The translations under genes and the position numbers were made by a program. A stretch of 64,000 nucleotides of DNA, taken from assembly GCA_003952965.2 (NCBI GenBank), contig RXIC02000125.1:1-64000 (forward strand). The letters run 5' to 3'. Under the pieces are notes generated by a model that did no database searches, was not told where the DNA came from, and worked only from the letters and a program-made list of their open reading frames with translations. This stretch comes from Morella rubra (Eukaryota > Streptophyta > Magnoliopsida > Fagales > Myricaceae). Shown here in pieces: positions 48,308 through 60,099 of the stretch (position 1 is the first letter of the stretch; each line of letters opens with the position of its first letter).

Positions 48308-48602
48308 CCTAGCCATCCATAATTCATCTACGTCTTGAATATTATTAGATATCTATTCAGAGTTCGTGGTGCCCTTTGCCTTTGGCATAAAGTCATCTTG
48401 ATACCCCGTCGTACAACAACAAACTTTAAAAAAAAAAAAAAAAAAAAGGTTTGCCGCCACTACCTAGCCATCCATAATTCATCTACGTCTTGAATATTAT
48501 TAGATATCTATTCAGAGTTCGTGGCCCTTTGGCCTTTGGCATAAAGTTATCTTGATCCCCCGTCGTACAAAACAAACTTTAAAAAAAAAAAAAAAAAAAA
48601 AA
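48298..48602. repeat. Direct tandem duplication, ~155-bp unit
   Basis: The unit begins CCGCCACTACCTAGCCATCC and ends in a run of A after CAAACTTT. Two copies lie head to tail, at about 48298-48454 and 48456-48602. Each includes the last nine bases of the hAT element, so the duplication happened after the hAT insertion. The remainder is the MYB 3' flank, also found after MYB-2 (57809-57930). Confidence 0.85.
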
Positions 48603-48857
48603 GTTTCTTGAATCTCTCTCAATTTTTCGTTCTAATTATTCTCAATAATTCAAATTTCAATAGAGAAAGACACAATACTTATTAAAAGATATATAAGACT
48701 TACATAACTCAGACAATTAATATGGATATCACTGAAAATTATATGAGTCACAATATATATATATATACATACTATGTTTATCAAATCAATCTCTTTTATC
48801 ACTTTATGTTCACGTGGTCGGCGGACTTGGTTTTTACAAAGAATTTGTGATAGATGA

Positions 48858-49157
<300 letters not shown>

Positions 49158-50149
49158 TGCGCATGCATGAGAAATAATGGAAAACTAGGCAATTGTTTGC
49201 GTTGTATTAAATAGTCTCTTGCTGCTCTTTATCATTCCCATTCCTTTTGTTCGTGGCCAAGAGAAAAAAATCATCACCCCAGCGCTCAAAAAAAGAAAAG
49301 AAAAGATCACTCACGCCCTTAATGAAGTCTAGTTGTATGGTTAGTAACTTGGATCGATGGACAAGAAAAGCGTGAAATAGAGACCATGAAAGTAGTATGC
49401 CTTTAAATAATGTATGTATATGTATATATGTAAGTTACTATTTAAATATCCACTAAGGTCTGGCCTCACATGTTATAAAGTTTTAATTAAATAAGTTTAG
49501 TGATTAGAGATTTATTCCAATAAAAATTTTAGTAATGAAGTTTTAATTAGATACAAATTTATTTTTTGATGGGAGATATAATTAAAAGTTAAACTCTAAT
49601 TTAGGGTCCCTAACTTAACTTATAAATACAACATATGTATTCCATCGATATAGTCCTGAGGCTAGCATTAGACTAGAAGACCTCTCGACGCAAATCTTCA
49701 GATGATTAAATCTCAAAACGATGTTGTGTTGTGCTTGAACAAATATGATTAAAGTTATATTGGATTCTATCACTCTTAGTATTCAGCTGCGTTTTATTTC
49801 CATCTAAAATATATTTATGCAAAAATAATTTTTTAAAATAAAATAATATTTTTAATAAAATGAACCCAAACGAGTCAGGTTGGTCCAGGACGGATCGGGC
49901 GGATCAACTCGATCGTGAGCCCCACGCTATTTCGGCTGCAGGACCCAAATGAAAACAAATAGGTCTAGTCTAAATGTATCGATTCAAGTCCATGACCCAA
50001 AAATAAATGGGTAACTGTACATGGCTTGCTGAAACGGAATGGGTCTATATATCGAGTCACCTTGGTCCCAATGGACCGCTTGATTGTTCAAAACAAGACC
50101 CAATTCTCCCTCTTTAAAAATATTTTTATATTAAAATAATATTATTTGA
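49158..50149. other. Duplicated AOR 3' flank
   Basis: AT-rich sequence without a gene, aligning with 39252-40121 of copy A. Landmarks such as GTTATAAAGTTTTAATTAAA and CATGACCCAA are shared. Confidence 0.6.
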
Positions 50150-50990
50150 ATCATCTGGATTGAATTCAGACAGGATCGATTTGGGTCAATCCGTATCCAC
50201 TAGATATGGGTATGAAGACCCACCCACGTGGAGTCAAACCTTTGACCCTGAAAGTCCAAAGGGCTCTTTACTTGAGTCTAAACTCAAGCCCAAAATTACA
50301 TTTTATAACCCAATAAACTACAAGTAAAAAGGGGCCAACTCATAAGTCCACAAGGACTAAGCCATACAAACTTATAAAACAAATGGGCCACATATTAAAA
50401 ACTGAACCAACTTTTATTTTTCTCCAAAATTTGGAAACATAGAAGATATTTTGAAATTTTAAATAATCAATACGTCGATGAAGAAAAAAATTAAAATCCC
50501 AATGATCTTTTTTCGTGAACAAACCTTGTTGAAAAAGAATCGTATCAGACCTAAAAGATAAGATTATCTTCATTTTTAAGAACTTTGTTTTGACTTTGCA
50601 TTCTCTTCAAGGGCCGATCAACTCTTGAGCCCTACTTATCTAAAAAAAAAACCTCGTGATCCCTACTCTCTATCAGCTGCATGACCCAAATAAAAACAAC
50701 TGGTCCAGTCTAAATGTATATCCTGCATCCACTAGATGTGGATATAAAGACTCGCCAACAATACATGGAGTCAACCCATCAAATATTAGGCAGGATTCAT
50801 ATCATGCCAAAAACATGAGATTATCTTTATTTTTTAACCAAAAAAGAAGAAGAAGGGATTATCTTCATTTCAAGAACTTTGGTTGGACTTGCATTTTCTT
50901 CAAGCTAGGGCGGAAGGGCCATGTCAGATTAGAACTATGAAGCCCATATTGAGCTTTTGTTTTGAGTTGTCATCTCAACACCCAACCGCA
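50150..50990. repeat. Inverted counterpart of the 40122-40781 segment
   Basis: The start (ATCATCTGGATTGAATTCAG, then GTATCCACTAGATATGGGTA, then TTTCTCCAAAATTTGGAAA) matches the reverse complement of copy A from 40781 down to about 40490. The end (GAGTTGTCATCTCAACACCC and CAACCGCAG) matches the reverse complement of about 40190-40230. The interior is thus flipped relative to copy A while the outer flanks keep their order. An internal direct duplication (TTATCTTCATTT...AAGAACTTTG...TTGCATT) makes it longer than copy A. Confidence 0.7.
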
Positions 50991-52203
50991 GCGGACCTGC
51001 TGGGCTTGTGGTGAATTTGTACTCAATTTTTATGTACTAGATCTTTGCTGCTTATGGGGGTCATGCCCGAATCTATATATCGAGATAATAATTATTTGGT
51101 ATAGGTCCATATATATCATCTCTCTGTAATTGTTTCATGCAATCAAGATGTCACTATAAACTATATATTGATATGTCAATATCAATGTGGCTCTCAATGC
51201 ATGCAGATCGGTCTTGATATGTCCATATCATATATATGGCCGCGAACAAATACAACTTTCTTACACTCAATAAACTGTATATTGATATGTCCATATCATA
51301 TATATGCCCATCTAAGTTGTCTTCCCCTGGAACAAGAGGCCTGCAGTGGTGTCCCAACCCAGGGCTCCCAATTGCCGAGACGTGCCGGGGTTACGTGTCA
51401 AAACCAGTCTGTCCTTTTTTTTTTTTTTTTTCCTGTCATTTTCTAATTCTCTCAAAGACAATCTAGCCACACTTTGGCAAAAACAACTTCGAGAAACTGT
51501 GAAATCATCTAATCCAATTTATATATCTATTATCTAATATTTTCTCTCACTTTGTAGGTTGCACTTCTGCTTATTTTTTTGTAGGTTGAACTTCTTCTTA
51601 CTAGTCTCAATATGTATAATACTTCATTAAAATAATAATGAATTTCAATATTTCGAAGTTAAGACTTTAGTTCTGATATTTTCACGTAAAATATAAAACT
51701 TTAAGTTGTTAGGAGGAAAGAAAACTAAGAGACACAAATGAGAAATGAAAACTCAGAGAAGAAATCACGGAGATAATTAAAGGAGTTACATCAATACTTG
51801 CATGATTGTCGATATTTCTAGTTAAACAAATATATATACATATATAGTTAGTGTGTGTGTGTGTGTTTGTGTGTTTGTTTACCTGAGTAGTACACATTGG
51901 AACTAGCTAGAAGGTACAACGTCGTATAATCTTCTGAACCACAAAATTTATATATATGTATAATGTTCTGAACCACAAAATTTATGTTGATGGAGTTGCT
52001 AGCTCTTCTATAATCCCGCGTGCTTCACATGCACTGGGCCCAAGGCTGGAAAAGGCCGAGACGGGCGGGTTACCGGGTACGTGTCAAAACCAGTCTGTCT
52101 TTGTTCTGTCATTTTCTAATTTTTTTCAAAGACGATCTAGCCACACTTTGGCAAAGACAACTTCGGATCAGGAATATATATTGCTATGTCACTTTCTTTG
52201 TAG
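50991..52203. other. Duplicated intergenic sequence with a MYB promoter remnant
   Basis: No gene. It aligns with 40782-41500 of copy A in pieces. At 52018-52056 the sequence GTGCTTCACATGCACTGGGC followed by CCAAGGCTGGAAAA repeats the MYB promoter block, so the MYB fragment downstream once had this promoter. A (GT)n-rich tract lies near 51849-51880. Confidence 0.5.
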
Positions 52204-52305
52204 GGACGAAGAGGTGTGGAAATAGCTGATGGTTAAGGTGGCTGAATTCTCTGACCCCCACTACTCATGTGAAACATGCCGATTTATCGGAGGAAGAAGA
52301 CGATG
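52204..52305 (+). pseudogene. MYB exon-2 fragment, copy B
   Basis: After a 3' splice site (TTTGTAG) the MYB exon-2 start is recognisable as TKRCGNS, a stop, then WLRWLNSLTPTTHVKHADLS and EEED. It carries the same THVKHADL-type divergence as copy A, so both fragments descend from one truncated MYB that was duplicated. It cannot encode a MYB protein. Confidence 0.82.
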
Positions 52306-52351
52306 TTTTTCCCGTTATTCTTTATATTTGTCTTATCTTCTTGACTAATGT

Positions 52352-52565
52352 CACTACAATAGAAATGCCCTTTGGGGACGAAATAATTCGTCCCAAGGAG
52401 TGCACTTTTAGTACCCAATCATCATTGGGGATGAAAAATAATTGGTTATAGCGTACGTCGTCCCGTAAGGCCGCCGTCTCTATAGGTCAGGCAAGACGAA
52501 TTTTGAGTTCTCCCCGAACACTCGAGCCATTTTACATGAAGCTACTCCTTTCCATTCGTTGCAAG
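52352..52565 (+). mobile_element. CACTA-like transposon end, copy B
   Basis: It begins CACTACAATAGAAATGCCCT, matching the CACTACAA start of plant CACTA elements. A perfect palindrome, GGGACGAAATAATTCGTCCC, follows within 30 bases. Similarity to copy A continues to about 52560. The opposite end was not found. Confidence 0.5.
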
Positions 52566-52599
52566 AGAGCATCACACAATTCTACAATTTTATCTTTGC

Positions 52600-55240
52600 C
52601 ATTTTACATGGCAAAGCTTCTCAGGATCAGTTTTGTTTCCTTTTATTGGCCAATAAAGAATATTTCTTAGCTATTAATCGGTAGTCTTCTCATGAATCTT
52701 GAGTTTATATATATGGATGGAGGAGGAATTTTTGCTCCCACAAAAGCCCATAACCGAAAGTCCAAATATAGTTAGACATAGGTCTGCCATGATGTTGCAG
52801 TGAATGATTCCCCCACAAGAGATGTGAGGAATAGGCTAGACCTAATCGGTTAGGGTATCCACGTAAAGCTTGCCGTAGAAGCTTTTATAAGTTATGGAAG
52901 CTCACGCAAGCAATCATGATTTCATCTTCCAACTGATGTCATAGAATATTAGGTAAGAGGATAAGAAGTAAGGTGATTCAGTTCAATCGAGGGGGACAAG
53001 TTTGACGAAACTGTTACATGGTGGAAAAGCGGATGGGACATATAGGGCCTAAAGACAAAATGGTCAGGCCGAGATAGAGACTAGTAAAGCCTAAGCCCAC
53101 TGGGGAGAAAGAAGGATATAAGGAGGAAAGAGATTTCGAGGAGGGATAAGTTTTTCCTTACTAGAGAACAATTTTCCTTTCTAAGAATAAAAATATATAC
53201 AGAAAATGATAACTAACAAGAGTATTGGAGATATGCCCTGCGTGGGCTCTGTATTCTAAATCATTCTCTTTGCTTATAAGAGTAAAGAAGACATTGCTCA
53301 ATTTTTAACCCATTTCAAACGCTGGGTGTCTAGCTCAACTCTTTCAAGCTTCTAACTCAATAAACTTTGTGAGAGGCCGGATAAATTTAACTTTATCATA
53401 TATATTTAGAGCTTTTTTTCTGCCCTTTGTGCTCTGTTAACGAACTTAATGTTGCCCTTTAGATTAAGATAGATAGATTAAAAAAAAAAAGAAGAGAGAG
53501 AAGAGCTTTGGAGGGAAGGAAGATACTAAGGCCTCGAAATATGAGAAATTTATAATATGGTTACTTCCTCCCTGCTCTCGGATGAACAGTGATCTGCAGA
53601 CCCTCATCATGCAGATATATATCCTTGATAAGTGCACCGTCTGCGCTACTGAAAAGTTCATTGAAAAATAAATACGTCCAGATAAGCTATCCCTATTTTG
53701 AATACAAGGGCTATCTCTAGCCTCTAATCTTTAGGTACTGGCCAGAAAACACTACTCTTGTGAGGATAAAATGGTCATATATATATATATATATAGAACA
53801 ATGCGTTGAATTAATAAATAATAAGTGGCGACCTAAAAAATTTAGTAGTAACGCCAGAGACTATAAAACGTTAAAGGAAATTAATTGCAAAAATACTTTC
53901 TGAATTACGCGTGTTTCACCAACTTCGTCATGACGCATATTGGCAAATTATATTTGGTTCAAGAATTTTCTCTCATCATTTCTGAAAATAAATTAAGTAT
54001 CCTTCGTATTAATATATAACATATTTAAAGCCACGTGTTAAATATTCATTCATCTATTTAATAAAGTTTACATTCGCGAAAATCTGTGTTAGGCATTGTA
54101 TATACCTAACTTAATTAACTATAAAGATTCTAGAGTTATCTATGAATTTAATTTGTTGACAAATACATGATAATCGGTGTCACGTCAAAAAATCAGTAAA
54201 ATAAATAAATAAAATTTATCTCTTTTATTTGAAACAAAACATATTATAACAATAATTGTTGACATAAACCAACTAATATATTCTAATAAAATATATGTTA
54301 TATAATCAATAATTATCTCAAGTCTCAACTAGAGGGTTAACGGTAGTGTGGTGACGATTTGGCAAAAACCGTCACCATCACCACAATTGACGGAATCACA
54401 TATTTGACACCACCACCACAGCTAAGACACAATAACCACTTTACCGGTTAATCAGTAGCGATGACAGTTTTAGCAGTTAAAATCGCTACCGCCGGTGAAA
54501 ATGAATATCCCTAATCACAATCGAAACAACTAGAAAAGAAAAAAAAAAAAACATAAATTAGATAATTTTTGTTTCGAAATAAAAAAAATACTCAATGTTT
54601 TCTAAAAAGGTAATAAAACTACAAATCAATCAACATTTAAGCGAAAAATGATAAATAATTAAAAAAATGATCACGATCTTTTCTAATTTTCTAGTTAGGT
54701 CGAACAATTTAACATCGATTACGTGTTCCACAATGAACTCGAACAATTTTGCCTGTTTGCATATCTTTAATGAACCTACCCAACAAAAACTGAAAAATTA
54801 ATGACGACAGTCATTCTCCCGCCAGCAATAAAAATTCAGAACACAGTTCAATTCATGTGGAGTAGAAGAAAGGAACATTAAGTACGCATGCGAATGCAAT
54901 TATAAGGAAAATCTCAACTCGTGAACAGAAAAGGCAACCCCACGCCGCTAGCTGGCCTTTTCCCTTACTTTTGGGGGCGGAGAAAGGCCGTGATTGGCAG
55001 CTTGTGTCCAAACACTGTCACATGATCTTGACATCTATCCTTTTTATTGTCTTTTAAAATGATAACCGACAAATACTCTTCCTAAAACATTAACACTTCA
55101 GAGTATTAAAACATAAACGCTTTGGATAAGAAACCAAAGGACGTTTTCCCATTGATCAGGTAAAATATATGCTCCTGGAGGTGAAAAATTGGAGACTCAG
55201 GGGAGGGGTGGGGTTAAGTAAGACTAGAGGATCACTTACG
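52600..55240. other. Sequence present only in copy B, probable insertions
   Basis: Copy A goes from its CACTA-like fragment almost directly to the MYB-1 upstream block, while copy B has about 2.6 kb here. No gene is visible. The part at about 52720-53430 resembles LTR-type noncoding sequence, but clean ends are not seen. The part at about 54340-54520 has alternating inverted motifs (GACGATTT...AACCGTC; GTAGCGAT...ATCGCTAC) typical of noncoding DNA transposon ends. An (AT)n tract lies at 53777-53795. Confidence 0.4.
54340..54520. mobile_element. Possible DNA-transposon end with inverted motifs
   Basis: Short self-complementary motifs occur in series: GACGATTTGGCAAAAACCGTC, and GTAGCGATGACAG against AAAATCGCTACCG. 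Patterns of this kind are common in subterminal regions of plant CACTA and Mutator-like elements. Boundaries are not defined. Confidence 0.3.
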
Positions 55241-55396
55241 TCAATAGATCACGTGGTGCACAAATTAGAACGGTCCCGAGCAATGTCAGTACTTGTATCG
55301 TTGTAGAATATCTTTCTGGTTAAGCAAATATGCCGTGCCTGAGGAGTACGTGGAACCAAAAGTACCCGGAAGCCACATGCTTTTTAGGTCCCATTA

Positions 55397-55440
55397 AAAA
55401 AAAAAAAAAAAAAAAAAAACAACAACAACAACAACAACAC
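55397..55440. repeat. (A)n followed by (CAA)n microsatellite
   Basis: A run of about 24 A is followed by about seven CAA units. Confidence 0.9.
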
Positions 55441-56100
55441 ATACGAACTTTTGCTAAGATTTTTTACCACAAAATCTATGACCGAGGAGCTCTTTAATAA
55501 CAAGGAATTAGTTGATACGAATATGCCCGTCGATCGTCATTTTATGGTCGAGCTCCATTGCAGTGCTCTGCTCTTACTCCCTAGCAATGCAACAGAGATT
55601 GGGGTCTGTGAGATTCTTCTAATTTCCCTTTTCAAATTCAGGCATACAGGGTTCAGAATTTAAAATAGCAGTTTCCACAGAGAAACTTCTTGGGTCTCTC
55701 CTAAATGCAATTAACAAAGTATAGACATGATTATAATATCGACAGAAATCGACAAGAAAGATCAAGTGGTGATGTTGGGAATAGAACAGCGTCCATGACG
55801 TTATGCAATAGGTTATTTGACTTTGTTGTACGTACCCAATTCGTTTGGCAGCATTTTTGTTTGTGAAGTAGTCGTCATCCCAATCTACCCCAGCATTCAT
55901 ATATAACGAAACAAATAAATTAAAAAAGGTGTAGTCGTCATCCCAATCTACCCCAAAATTATATATAACGAAACAAAGAAATTAAAAAGGTGTAGTCGTC
56001 ATCCCATCCTGCCAAAACATGAATGATTTTAAGCCACGGGGTTGAAATCTATGAACTCCCGGACTATTTCCATAAAACCCAAAACTACAAGGACTTCGAT

Positions 56101-56160
56101 GACAAAACAAACCCATGTGCTTCACACTGTGCCCAAGGCTGGAAAAATGCCAAAAACATA
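56101..56160 (+). promoter_or_regulatory. Conserved promoter block of MYB-2
   Basis: GACAAAACAAACC, CATGTG at 56114-56119 in place of the CACGTG of MYB-1 and MYB-3, then GCTTCACAC and CCCAAGGCTGGAAAAATGCC. It lies about 130-190 bases before the ATG. Confidence 0.6.
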
Positions 56161-56290
56161 GAGACATGGAAAGCGCATAAGAGAGGAAGGGGAAGCATGG
56201 GAACCAACTGTGCTCCGATCTTCCTTCGGTAATCTCCATCTCTCTCTCTCTCTGAGATCTGTCTCTCTGTCTTCTCTTTTGGAGCAAAAG

Positions 56291-57772
56291 ATGAAACCCG
56301 AGAATCAGTATAAGAAAGGGCTATGGACAGAGGAGGAAGACCGGATCCTGCTACAATACATAACAGTTGAAGGAACGGGAAAATGGAATCGCATCCCCAA
56401 GGTGACAGGTAATCATGAAGAAGAAATGTTTTCAGAATGAGTAGCTTCGTATTCTAGCTTTTTTCATCCACTGGCAAGAAAAAGAGCTAGCAGTGGCCTT
56501 TCGATCGTTGCCTTTTATGTACATTATGGTTTGTAGGTTTGAAGAGGTGTGGGAAGAGCTGTAGGTTAAGGTGGCTGAATTATCTGAGTCCCACTGTGAA
56601 ACGAGGTGATTTCTCAGAGCAAGAAGAAGATCTCATTATACGACTCCATAATCTCCTCGGAAACAGGTTTTCCTCCTCATCTACAGCATTCCTTTCTTTT
56701 GGCATTTTATATTCCCATATTTCCCTGTCTCGTTCACGGACTCATATCCTGTTTGAAGGGAACCTGAAGTTATATATGTTTTACCGTTGTATTTGTTGCT
56801 TCAATGCTAATTGGAAGCATCCCAAGAGGTTTCCATAAAAAAGCAATCCACATTAGCCGTAATAATAGTTAATTGTACGGCTCACAATCTAGCTACCCAA
56901 CGATTCATTTGTTGGAGTTACGTACCTATCATTATCTCTTTAATCTCCTACATCCAGCAAATAGCAGATATTTTCTCATCCAGGAAAGACTCTCGTGTAA
57001 ACTTCGTTGTTTGTTTACTTCGCGTAGTCGACAAAGAAAGGAAGTTCATCAGAATATCCTTAACAAATGCTTCGACTAGACACACGAAAAGAAAGACCAT
57101 AAATTTCCCTTTTCTTTCTTGGTAGAATATAATAAGGCTATCACTTTCCAAAGAATTGAACCTGCCTTTTGGGAGAAGACACTTTGCACGTCTAGAATAT
57201 GAGTTGATAATTATCCACGATATTTCGGCTTCAATCATTTCACATTACTGAAGAAATTGAACGTGTGAATAGAGTCCAAAACCAGAAAGGGTAAAAACAA
57301 CAAAAACGAAAAAAGAAAAGAAAAGGAAAATGCTTTCAATGAGGTAGTAAATGCTGTCATGCTGACATTTATTATCTGTAGGTGGTCACTGATTGCGGGA
57401 CGGGTGCCTGGTAGAACTGACAACCAAGTAAAGAACCACTGGAACAGTCATTTGCGCAAAAAGCTCGGCATCCAGAAGCAAAACAGGAAAATTGGGGGAA
57501 GCTCCAAAACACGCGCTACTCTGACGGAAGAGACTCACTCATCACCCTCCGACAATCTGCACTCCGGTGCCGAATCGATGGAAGTAGTGACGAAAGAAAA
57601 ACGGCCTTTAACTGACAACGAGGCACCTCATGGAGAAGCACAATGGATAAATTATAAGCATTTCGCTGAATCGCCGCCTTCGATTCCGGATGATCACGCA
57701 ATTCTGGCCAGTCCAGGCTTCCTCGATTTCCTAGATGGGTACCCTTTTGACGTAGCTTGGGAAAGCTTCTAA
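56291..57772 (+). CDS. R2R3-MYB transcription factor (WER/GL1-like), MYB-2, intact
   Basis: A nuclear DNA-binding regulator; motif content points to the WER/GL1-like group, which works with bHLH and WD40 partners. Three exons, 56291-56408, 56537-56666 and 57382-57772, join to 212 residues without interruption. R2 spans about residues 8-60 ([42 protein letters not shown]), and R3 about 61-111 ([52 protein letters not shown]). The bHLH-docking motif is at 71-90. The C-terminus is acidic with an [20 protein letters not shown] motif and ends WESF; the same [10 protein letters not shown]-type end is found in MYB-3, so it is under constraint. The ATG opens the conserved MKPEN start. It is the only member of the cluster that is open throughout. 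The exact subgroup needs a tree. Confidence 0.92.
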
Positions 57773-58507
57773 TTTCGTTTTTCTTTATAGACTAATAAAG
57801 AATTGTTCCTAGCCATCCATAATTCATTTACGTCTTGAATATTATTAGATATCTATTCAAGTTCGTGGTGCCCTTAGGCCTTTGGCACAAGTTATCTTGA
57901 TCCCCTTCGTACAACAACAAACTTAAAAATAAAGAAAAAGGAAGTTTACTGACTACAACTAATTTGTAAGACGCTCCACCAACTTAATTTTATGATGGAT
58001 AGTAGCTAATTAATGACTACAACATAAAATAATTTGTAAGAATGCATCTTATATGACTTATTATTATTAATTATTTAATTTGGTTTTGAAAAATGAATTT
58101 CTATATGATGTATCATATTAATTAGTGATGTTTATTGAAAGACTCCTTATATCAAAATAAAATCCATATATTGTGATCATTATAAACCATATGCACATGT
58201 GAATGTAAAAACGTTAAATTATTTTTGACTAAGTTATATATATATGGGTTGATAGTAATTATAAGTTGAAGATGATCGACATAACAAAATTCGGGAAAAT
58301 ATATTTATTGTTGATGGAAAAAACTCTCTGTTTTTTTAAGCCCAAACCGTGAATTTAATCCACTGTACAGATAATATTATTGGAAAAAAAATGCATTCAT
58401 TTAAAATTAATAAATACTCAAAGTTATTGCATTAAATAGCAAATTTGCGAAATAAAAAACCAATCTAAGAAATATCTTGACCCGAGACAACGAATGAAAA
58501 TTGAAAT

Positions 58508-58540
<33 letters not shown>

Positions 58541-59930
58541 CTACGACGTCAATCGATCGTTCGGTTCTAAAGCACATGAGTACTGCATCGGAAAATTAAT
58601 CTCTGGCACATTAAACTGAAAAACATAGGCTGCAGATTAATTGTATCCGACAGCTAGCACTATTCAATTCATCTGGATAAGAAAGGAATGGATCATCCGG
58701 CGTCCGCCGCGTGCCCTAGACCTACTTGGATATGATGTTAATTACTACAAAGACGAGTACACTTTTTTTTTTTTTTTTTTTTTCTCTAAGCGAGTACATT
58801 TTTTTACTCTGCTAGTCAAACTGATGGGGATGGTCCAGAAATAATCAATAATGCTCCTCTCTCGGCGCGCAGTCCGCAGGAACGTAGACCACAAGAAGGC
58901 CCCTACTTTGCTCTGCGATGATATCGAAAACCCTAAAGAACCCCGAAGAGTTTTTTTTTTTTTTTTTTTCCTTTTGTTTGCGAGCTCTCCCGGATCAGGA
59001 AGGGGCAGAGGCCAAGATGGTCTCTTTGAACTGAAAAAGGACAACGTACGTACCGGAAATAACAAGAAGAATAGTAGAAGGAGAACTTTCAAGTTAGCTC
59101 ACCAGTACTGCTTGAATGGTTGAAAGTCATCTTGACCAAATACTAAAACTTTGAAAGAATATCTTTTTGGTTGAGTGCACATATATTAACTTCTTTTATT
59201 TATTTCATCACTTTCATGATGTACTTAGATGTAGTTCTGAATTCCTGCATTAGAAACAGTACTGATGGATTTGGGCTGTTTATAATATATCCACTCACAT
59301 TTTATTGGCTAGCTATACGTTCGTGAGCTATGTTAGAATTTTCTTTCTCTATACCAAAATGAAGACCGTAAAAGGAAATCAATTTACTCTATATTATGAT
59401 GGGGTTTGAGTTGCGGATAATGTGATTCCTCCTTTTCGAGTTCAAAAAATGTACGCTTGAAGCATGCAAGTGGGGGATATTGGGAGATGAAGAATAAATA
59501 TACTAGCATTCATTTTATGCAATAAGTAATTAGCAGTAAAAGCAAAATGTGTAGGCTGGTATTAAAATGGGCAGTACACTTGTCATCGATCCATTGATTA
59601 TTAAGTGCATCTTGAAAATGTCAAGAGGATATGGTTTTCAAGTTGAGTATCGAATTATAATTAAGTAGATACTAGCAAATTAATTAATGGGTATTATATA
59701 GGCACGACTTGGTTAACCCCAAAGTTAGTAGCATTTTTGCTGGTGTAGTCTTGATGAATACCTACTCCCAACAACAAAATGTTGTAATATACGAAGGTTT
59801 GAAAAGTGTGTAGTCTTGGTGTTACAGCAACGGCGCATCTAGATCCGTGCTTGATTTTCAAGAAGGTGTCGTGAAATCTATAGAGGCCCAAAACATTACT
59901 ATATTCACACAAAAATACAAGGTGTTGGTT
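57773..59930. other. MYB-2 3' flank and intergenic
   Basis: The first 150 bases are the MYB 3' flank shared with MYB-1. The rest is AT-rich with no supportable gene. A (TA)n tract is at 58510-58541. Two T-rich tracts of 18-20 bases at about 58762 and 58951 bracket a more GC-rich 170-base patch (ACCCTAAAGAACCCC motif) that I cannot identify. Confidence 0.5.
58510..58541. repeat. (TA)n microsatellite
   Basis: About 15 perfect TA units. Confidence 0.9.
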
Positions 59931-59990
59931 GACAAAACTGACCCACGTGCTTCACTCAACGTCCAAGGCTGGAAAAAAAGCCAAAACCCT
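59931..59990 (+). promoter_or_regulatory. Conserved promoter block of MYB-3
   Basis: GACAAAACTGACC, the G-box CACGTG at 59944-59949, GCTTCACTCAAC, then TCCAAGGCTGGAAAAAAAGC. It has the same order and spacing as in MYB-1 and MYB-2, while the surrounding sequence is diverged. Confidence 0.6.
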
Positions 59991-60099
59991 ATAGACAGCC
60001 CAACCCTTTTTCTACACAGTCCAAGCTTCTTTAACTTCCCTCTCGCTCAACCAAAAGGAAAAAAACCTCTCTCTCTCTCTCTGTCTCTGTGGAACACAA

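Noticed and set aside
52720-53430. Possible solo LTR
   Set aside because: The composition is suggestive, but neither matching ends nor a target duplication could be identified, so it was not listed as a separate element.
58745-59123. Overlapping frames between T tracts near 58.9 kb
   Set aside because: The GC-rich patch is too short and has no recognisable family; possibly a SINE-like or retrocopied fragment but unsupported.
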